Shown: positions 59,575 to 64,000 of the stretch, piece by piece
Position numbering within the stretch: position 1 is the first letter of the stretch
Layout: each line of letters begins with the position of its first letter
Notes under the pieces: model-generated
The model's database searches: none
What the model was told of the DNA's origin: nothing
Seen by the model: only the letters and a program-made list of their open reading frames with translations
Position numbers and translations under genes: made by a program
Origin: Sporosarcina sp. Marseille-Q4063
GTDB lineage: Bacteria; Bacillota; Bacilli; Bacillales_A; Planococcaceae
Direction: 5' to 3'
Assembly (NCBI RefSeq): GCF_018309085.1
Contig: NZ_CP070502.1
Coordinates: 2,599,001 to 2,663,000, forward strand
DNA: 64,000 nt

Positions 59575-60270
59575 ATGCTACTGAATTTGGAAGAAACCTA
59601 TAGAACTGTGTTACTAAAAGAAATGTTAGAGAATGAATTAGAAGAATTAGAATCAGCTTATAGGTGTCCAGTGGACGAAAAGACAGTAAGTAAAGCAGCA
59701 ATCAGTAAAACGATAATGCGTCTTTTCGTCTGGGTGCCGATTTTCATGGTGCTTGTTAATTATGTTCGTAATGGTGTTGATCTTTTTATTTTCATCTATA
59801 CACCTGTTTTTCTGTTCTATACAGCAGTTTACACTGCGATAATTGTTTCGTTTATTTACGCCTATAACTTTATTGTTAGGAAATATAACAAATCCAAAGT
59901 AGGGGTAAATGAAGCATCACTCTTCTTTGAACAAAATAAAGTGGTACTTCAAGAAAATATTAAAACGGTTGAAGATGCGTTGATGACTAAATCTACTCTA
60001 ATTCCTATGTATCATTCAAAAGCGAAGTTGGGAAAAATGATTGAGTATATGAAAAAAGGACGAGCAAGAACAGATGAGGACGCTATCTATCTATTTGAAA
60101 AGGAACATCCTAGATATAGCCAGCCAGGTCCTCCCAAACGAAAAAAACGTTTTATCAATAGAGAAGGGCTGACAAAGAGAATGAACCGTTTTGGTCGTTT
60201 CATAAGTATCGTATTTTTTGCCTCGTTAGTAGCAAAGAGTCTAAATAGATCAAGTGCTCCTAGAAGATAA
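59575..60270 (+). CDS. ICE membrane protein, hypothetical
   Basis: 231 residues. Two membrane helices near residues 45-105 (LFVWVPIFMVLVNYV, FIFIYTPVFLFYTAVYTAIIVSFIYAYNFIV). A cytosolic middle part and a basic segment (PGPPKRKKRF) precede a last short hydrophobic stretch. GAAAGGAGG precedes the ATG. Position suggests a conjugation or mating-pair protein. No family is recognised. Confidence 0.75.
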   Translation: MLLNLEETYRTVLLKEMLENELEELESAYRCPVDEKTVSKAAISKTIMRLFVWVPIFMVLVNYVRNGVDLFIFIYTPVFLFYTAVYTAIIVSFIYAYNFIVRKYNKSKVGVNEASLFFEQNKVVLQENIKTVEDALMTKSTLIPMYHSKAKLGKMIEYMKKGRARTDEDAIYLFEKEHPRYSQPGPPKRKKRFINREGLTKRMNRFGRFISIVFFASLVAKSLNRSSAPRR

Positions 60271-60333
60271 GCTGTCTATCCATATTATAGAAGGTTGGTT
60301 TTCAACGAATATTTTTTGAAAGGAGGTGATTTC

Positions 60334-60555
60334 GTGTTTAGAACTATTATCGGAATAATCCTAATGATATTCTTGATTGCAGTTGTCGGAAGTCTATTAT
60401 TAGAACAGTTTCCAACCCTAGTCCCGTTGTGGGAAGAACTGAAAATGCACATCGGCACTCTTTATGAATCATCCCTTGTTAAATATGGCACAATCACTAC
60501 ACTGCTCCTAATTGTTGCTGTTTTTATTATGGTAGGAAGTTCAAAAAGAATGTGA
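60334..60555 (+). CDS. Small ICE membrane protein, 73 aa
   Basis: 73 residues from GTG 60334 behind GAAAGGAGGTGATTTC. An in-frame ATG 39 bases upstream lies before that site and was rejected. Two helices (TIIGIILMIFLIAVVGSLLL and TITTLLLIVAVFIMVG). Perhaps a TcpB-like or small mating-channel subunit, by position only. Confidence 0.7.
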   Translation: MFRTIIGIILMIFLIAVVGSLLLEQFPTLVPLWEELKMHIGTLYESSLVKYGTITTLLLIVAVFIMVGSSKRM

Positions 60556-60593
60556 TGAATTCTGAAAAATAGAAAGAAGGAGGTTAACAAAAC

Positions 60594-61742
60594 TTGCGGA
60601 AAAGATTAGGGAAGTCTACCGACAAAAAAGATGGAATTGTAAAAAAGTCAATGGATGTATTAAAAAAATCATCTGAAAATGAAAAACGAAAAAAAGATAT
60701 GCGAAAACTTGAAAAGAAAAGCAGACCGAAGGGATACCGAGCTAAAAAGCTTGGTGCATTTACTTTCTGGATGCTTTTTTTGTTTATGCTATTAATCGTT
60801 TTCGTAAATATATTTTCAACCAGCGGAAATTCAAATGCTGGCGAAAAAACAGAGAATATAAAAGTGAATAAAGCTTTAGCAGCTGAGGGAGTAGAGTTTT
60901 CCAAAGACTTTGTTTCGGAATACTTCACATGGAATATAGGTGACAAGGATCAAGAACAACGAGTAGAAAAACTAAGTTATTATTTACCGAAAGAAATAAA
61001 TGCTCAAGCTGTAATAGCCGATAAGCAGTGGAAATCTACGATTGCAAGGGAGGATATAATTTTAAAAGAAGTTGAAGATTTGGCTGATAATCGAGCACGA
61101 ATCACCTTTCAAGTTAAAATCAATTTCGAAAACTTTGCTGCTGGTCAAGGAAAAAAGGAGAATGATAAAAAATCAGAAAAAGGTCTCGTTGTTCCAGAAA
61201 AGATTGAAACAGTAAAGTATATATCTGTTCCAATTTTATATGATGATGAAGAAAGGCGTTTCGCGGTTTATGAACTGCCGAGCTTTACGTATTTGGATGA
61301 ACGAAAAATAGATGAAAGTATTGAATCTGAAACGGAAGGGTTGAAACCCATTAAGGATGGAAGCACTCAAAACGTTCGTGCTTTCATGGAAACATTTTTT
61401 GAAGCATACGCAAACGACTCAAAAGATAAGTTGACTTATATCGTTGAGGACCCACAACATCAAAATGGTCTAAATCAAACAATGAGTTTTGTTGGTTTAA
61501 AGAACACCGAAATATTCGAAGGTAAGAAAGCGAACGAAAAAATTGTGAAAACGGACGTTGTGTTAGCCGAACCAAAAACAGGAATTGAATTTACATCTAC
61601 TTACATCCTTGTATTGGCTGAAAGGGAAATGCGTTACACCGTTTTATTCGTCAACAATAAACAATACATTGATGAGTTAAAGGACAAGGAAATAGCAAAT
61701 GTAGAAAAAGAAATGGATATGGAAGGCGAGAAAGATAATTAG
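60594..61742 (+). CDS. TcpC/VirB8-like conjugal transfer protein
   Basis: 382 residues from TTG 60594 behind GAAGGAGGTTAAC. A basic cytosolic N-terminus of about 50 residues, one membrane helix (LGAFTFWMLFLFMLLIVFVNIF), then two NTF2-like outer domains (residues about 90-215 and 245-370). This is the TcpC plan (ConC of ICEBs1, Orf13 of Tn916). TcpC multimerises in the membrane and links the channel parts. An intrinsic terminator follows. Confidence 0.88.
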   Translation: MRKRLGKSTDKKDGIVKKSMDVLKKSSENEKRKKDMRKLEKKSRPKGYRAKKLGAFTFWMLFLFMLLIVFVNIFSTSGNSNAGEKTENIKVNKALAAEGVEFSKDFVSEYFTWNIGDKDQEQRVEKLSYYLPKEINAQAVIADKQWKSTIAREDIILKEVEDLADNRARITFQVKINFENFAAGQGKKENDKKSEKGLVVPEKIETVKYISVPILYDDEERRFAVYELPSFTYLDERKIDESIESETEGLKPIKDGSTQNVRAFMETFFEAYANDSKDKLTYIVEDPQHQNGLNQTMSFVGLKNTEIFEGKKANEKIVKTDVVLAEPKTGIEFTSTYILVLAEREMRYTVLFVNNKQYIDELKDKEIANVEKEMDMEGEKDN

Positions 61743-61784
61743 GAATAAGACAGCGATGATTGAAAATGAATAGCGGTATGTAGG

Positions 61785-61811
61785 TACAGACAGTTGTGTC
61801 TGTATTTTTTT
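61785..61811 (+). terminator. Intrinsic terminator inside the conjugation operon
   Basis: TACAGACA-gttg-TGTCTGTA perfect 8-bp stem followed by TTTTTTT. It sits between the tcpC-like and tcpD-like genes, with no visible new promoter after it. Confidence 0.85.
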
Positions 61812-61833
61812 ATTTTAAAGGGAGGTGAATTGT

Positions 61834-62055
61834 ATGAGTTTAGAAGGATTATTTACTTGGTTCTCACAAGAAATCAAATGGGCATTATTCATCGTTCTTT
61901 TTGTTGCATTAATTGTGACTGCGTTTAAAAGAGCATGGATTGCAATGATTGGTGTTGTTATCGGTCTTGCGTTCATTGGAATTTTTATTGTACAACCAAA
62001 CATTTTAATTAACATATCCGAGTTTATAGCTGAGAAATTGAATTTAGGTAACTAA
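61834..62055 (+). CDS. TcpD-like small membrane protein
   Basis: 73 residues from ATG 61834 behind AAAGGGAGGTGAATTGT. Two helices (WALFIVLFVALIVTAF and WIAMIGVVIGLAFIGIFIV). The layout and position before the TcpE-like and VirB4-like genes fit TcpD. Downstream of the internal terminator, so it needs read-through. Confidence 0.8.
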   Translation: MSLEGLFTWFSQEIKWALFIVLFVALIVTAFKRAWIAMIGVVIGLAFIGIFIVQPNILINISEFIAEKLNLGN

Positions 62056-62143
62056 ATTTAAACACTTTAAAGCAAGGGGGCTTGTACATATGTAGCCCCT
62101 CTTGTTATTCATTTGGAAAATTACAGCTTGGAGGTGAAAAGAC

Positions 62144-62854
62144 ATAAATAAGATTCCGTTGTATGTGCTTAATAACTTCATTCGTTTTGAGCGTCAGCTC
62201 TATCAAATATTCGGATTAGAACTAGGAAGGCCTATTCGTTTAAAAGCGGTTATGTATTTCTTTGTGATAGCGATAGTGGAGGCAACTATTTATTTTACAC
62301 CGGGAATTGGAAGATTAATTAATTGGATACCTGTCGGGATATTAATTCTTATTCCAATAGGGTTTGCATGGTTGCTTGCAGATGTTGGAACGGAAGGTAG
62401 ATCACCCGTACACTTCTTCCGTTCTTTTATTTTATATCAAGCAAGAAAAATAAAAGACAGTACGATTTATAGAGGTAGAGAAGTGGAAAAAGAAAAGGTT
62501 TACCAATTTCATAACTACTTTACCTTTAATGAACCTGTACATCCGGTAAGTGACGGTATATCTATTGCAACAGAGGTTGATGAAAAACGAAAGAATGCCA
62601 TCGACTATATGAATCGAATTTCAAATAGGGGGAAAGTAGCCAGTGAAAAACAAGTCGATTTTAAAAATAATGAAACCGAGGTGGTTAAGAAAGTGGATGA
62701 TGAAAAACTACTGGAAAGAAAAACGGAACAATTGCAAAAAGAAGCGAATTCGAAAAAAACTAAAGAACGAACAAATCGAACCCCTCTTGTCGTAATTAGT
62801 GTTGCTGTTCTTTTCACATTTGTACTAGGCATCACTCTGATATTCGGTCATTAA
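62144..62854 (+). CDS. TcpE-like conjugation membrane protein
   Basis: Up to 236 residues. IPLYVLNNFIRFERQLYQIFGLELGRPIRLKAVMYF, two helices, then GVGTEGRSPVHFFRSFILYQARKIK-like region (seen as DVGTEGRSPVHFF) is TcpE (ConD of ICEBs1). A C-terminal helix ends the protein. GGAGGTG lies 7 bases before ATA 62144; the first canonical in-frame start is TTG 62159, 22 bases from that site. ATA initiation is therefore likely. After the TAA a Pro/Glu-rich tail seems to continue in frame. Confidence 0.85.
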   Translation: MNKIPLYVLNNFIRFERQLYQIFGLELGRPIRLKAVMYFFVIAIVEATIYFTPGIGRLINWIPVGILILIPIGFAWLLADVGTEGRSPVHFFRSFILYQARKIKDSTIYRGREVEKEKVYQFHNYFTFNEPVHPVSDGISIATEVDEKRKNAIDYMNRISNRGKVASEKQVDFKNNETEVVKKVDDEKLLERKTEQLQKEANSKKTKERTNRTPLVVISVAVLFTFVLGITLIFGH

Positions 62855-63052
62855 TCCCAGCCATTTGAACCCTTGAATCCAGAAGTAGCAACGGAGCCGG
62901 AAGGGGCCGACAAAACCCACAAATTCGGAGCGTCCAAAAGAACCTGTTATTGCTACAGGACTGAACGAAGATGCGAAATAGTTACCTTGGTAGAAGCCGT
63001 TTATATTTGTAGCATCATTTGTTCCAATAAATTATGAAGGAAGTGGTACACA
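62855..63052 (+). other. Gap with a decayed tail of the TcpE-like gene
   Basis: In the frame of the preceding gene the TAA is followed by QPFEPLNPEVATEPEGADK; after a one-base shift the reading PTNSERPKEPVIATGLNEDA ends at TAG 62979-62981. Together they look like one former hydrophilic C-terminus. No gene with its own ribosome site is seen. GAAGGAAGTGG at 63036-63046 serves the next gene. Confidence 0.5.
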
Positions 63053-64000
63053 TTGAAGATTGAGTTTCCTGTTAAGCATATAGAAAACAATCTAGTATTT
63101 GCACATGATGGTACAGTATGGGCTTATTATAAAATAGAGGGATTCAATTATGATTTCTTAGAAGATGATGAAAAAATAATTCCATTTCAACAACAGATGT
63201 CATTTCTAACAAACATCGGTCTTGATTTGCATTATTTAGTGGTTCCTAATCCAACGAATATTACGGGTATTTTGAACGCTACTATTGATGAAATGAATAT
63301 GAAAGATTATCAGTTGAGAGAAAATGGGATACAGTTTATAGAACAAGTCAAAAGAGCTTTAGAAAACGAACGAGAATTGAATGAGCCCAGTGAGTATCAT
63401 CACTACATTGGTATTCAGTTAGATCCTGAGAAAAATAAATATGCTTCAGGTAATGCGGGTATTAATGCTCTAACATCTGTAAAAAAGTTTATTGAAGGCT
63501 TCAGCTCACCATTATATCAAGCGGTAGGATTGTACCCCGATGACATTTTAGAAAGCCAAATCAAAGCTTTTCAAAGCCAAGCAGTTTCAATCGAATCAGC
63601 AATAGATAATTCATTCGGTTCACGGATTCACAAAGTAACGACGGAAGAATTAGTATTTATTATTGAGAAAAGTTTCAGCACAAGAAATAACAATACAGAC
63701 GTTCAGATTCGTAATTCTTATGAAATTGGTAAAGCTGTTGAAGGGATTGATAAGCAAGGAAATAAACATAAAGCGATTCGCAATAATAAGAAGGAGTTCT
63801 TTGATGTCCAAAATTCGAATATCAAAGAAATAGGTCCGAAAACATTGATGTTGAGTCGAGTTACTGATGCCAATGAAATTGAAAGTCTCTACTGCCAATA
63901 CTTAACGATTAAATATATGGACGATGTTCAGCATCATCCCGGCGGTGAATGGCTCTATAGGATTCAATTGCGTATGCCCTTTCCGTTAACTGTTTCGATT
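63053..64000 (+). CDS. VirB4/ConE-like conjugation ATPase, N-terminal part, runs off the window
   Basis: 316 codons from TTG 63053 (GAAGGAAGTGG upstream) with no stop before the right edge. MKIEFPVKHIENNLVFAHDGTVWAYYKIEGFNYDF, FLTNIGLDLHYLVVPNPTNI and the HHYIGIQLD segment match the N-terminal domain of TcpF/ConE-type VirB4 ATPases of Gram-positive ICEs. The Walker motifs would lie further on. The protein powers assembly of the mating channel. Confidence 0.85.
   Translation, partial: MKIEFPVKHIENNLVFAHDGTVWAYYKIEGFNYDFLEDDEKIIPFQQQMSFLTNIGLDLHYLVVPNPTNITGILNATIDEMNMKDYQLRENGIQFIEQVKRALENERELNEPSEYHHYIGIQLDPEKNKYASGNAGINALTSVKKFIEGFSSPLYQAVGLYPDDILESQIKAFQSQAVSIESAIDNSFGSRIHKVTTEELVFIIEKSFSTRNNNTDVQIRNSYEIGKAVEGIDKQGNKHKAIRNNKKEFFDVQNSNIKEIGPKTLMLSRVTDANEIESLYCQYLTIKYMDDVQHHPGGEWLYRIQLRMPFPLTVSI

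Larger units (their letters stand above)
49385..64000 (+). mobile_element. Left part of an integrative and conjugative element (ICE)
   Basis: A tyrosine integrase at the edge, an ImmA/ImmR pair transcribed leftward, a regulated rightward promoter, helicase, ParM/ParR and TcpC-TcpD-TcpE-VirB4-type genes together define an ICE of the ICEBs1/Tn916 class. The left end lies between about 49320 and 49396, next to the queT promoter. No tRNA is seen at the junction. The right end is beyond the window. Relaxase and coupling protein are not yet seen. Confidence 0.88.

Overview
The window looks like chromosome from a low-GC, spore-forming Bacillales species, most like the Planococcaceae/Caryophanaceae (Sporosarcina and relatives). 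This rests on gene content: a Spore_YtfJ-type protein, an S-box methionine operon, tandem BCCT carriers, peptidase T, strong GGAGG ribosome sites and frequent TTG/GTG starts. No rRNA, tRNA or CRISPR array is visible.

Layout. 1-2180: the end of a GMC oxidoreductase followed by tatA-tatC, probably a dedicated Tat translocase. 2252-2398: a 48-residue gene on the minus strand. 2571-7414: a five-gene peptide/nickel ABC importer. 7499-18467: mostly single small genes (Nudix, YciI, DUF1801, APH-like kinase, Bcr/CflA exporter, nucleotidyltransferase, P-loop kinase, CatE-like dioxygenase with an HxlR regulator, AI-2E-type permease, CHY zinc finger). 18464-28811: FhuF-like iron reductase, CoA-transferase, an SsuABC/NMT1-type ABC importer, drug efflux, pepT, lysoplasmalogenase, a LysR regulator divergent from a YeiH exporter, and a DUF2187 gene behind a promoter-terminator leader.

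29358-41135 is a catabolic region: two sodium:solute symporters, each preceded by a tiny membrane protein; an M20 N-carbamoyl amino acid/allantoate-type amidohydrolase; a YtcJ-like amidohydrolase; a PucR regulator; a (methyl)malonate-semialdehyde dehydrogenase; and an omega-aminotransferase. A 19-bp dyad occurs both in the leader of the first symporter operon and between pucR and the dehydrogenase, so the two halves are probably one regulon. The first leader also has a perfect cre site. Use of N-carbamoyl-beta-alanine or beta-alanine is the simplest reading. 41243-44872 is a SAM-I riboswitch followed by metY, metX and a homoserine dehydrogenase without an ACT domain. 44949-48227 holds two paralogous BCCT carriers. 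48785-49316 is queT with a type I preQ1 riboswitch.

From about 49390 to the right edge lies the left part of an integrative and conjugative element: integrase, ImmA protease and ImmR repressor leftward, then a rightward program starting from an operator-studded promoter. The program encodes a Cro-like protein, a DUF771 protein, a NusG-like protein with a split NGN domain, a RecD2-type helicase, a winged-helix protein followed by four 20-bp dyads, an actin-type ParM/ParR pair, and TcpC/TcpD/TcpE/VirB4-type conjugation genes. An intrinsic terminator lies inside the conjugation operon. No relaxase or coupling protein is seen before the window ends. The NusG-like protein, the internal terminator and the plasmid-like maintenance module are the most unusual content.
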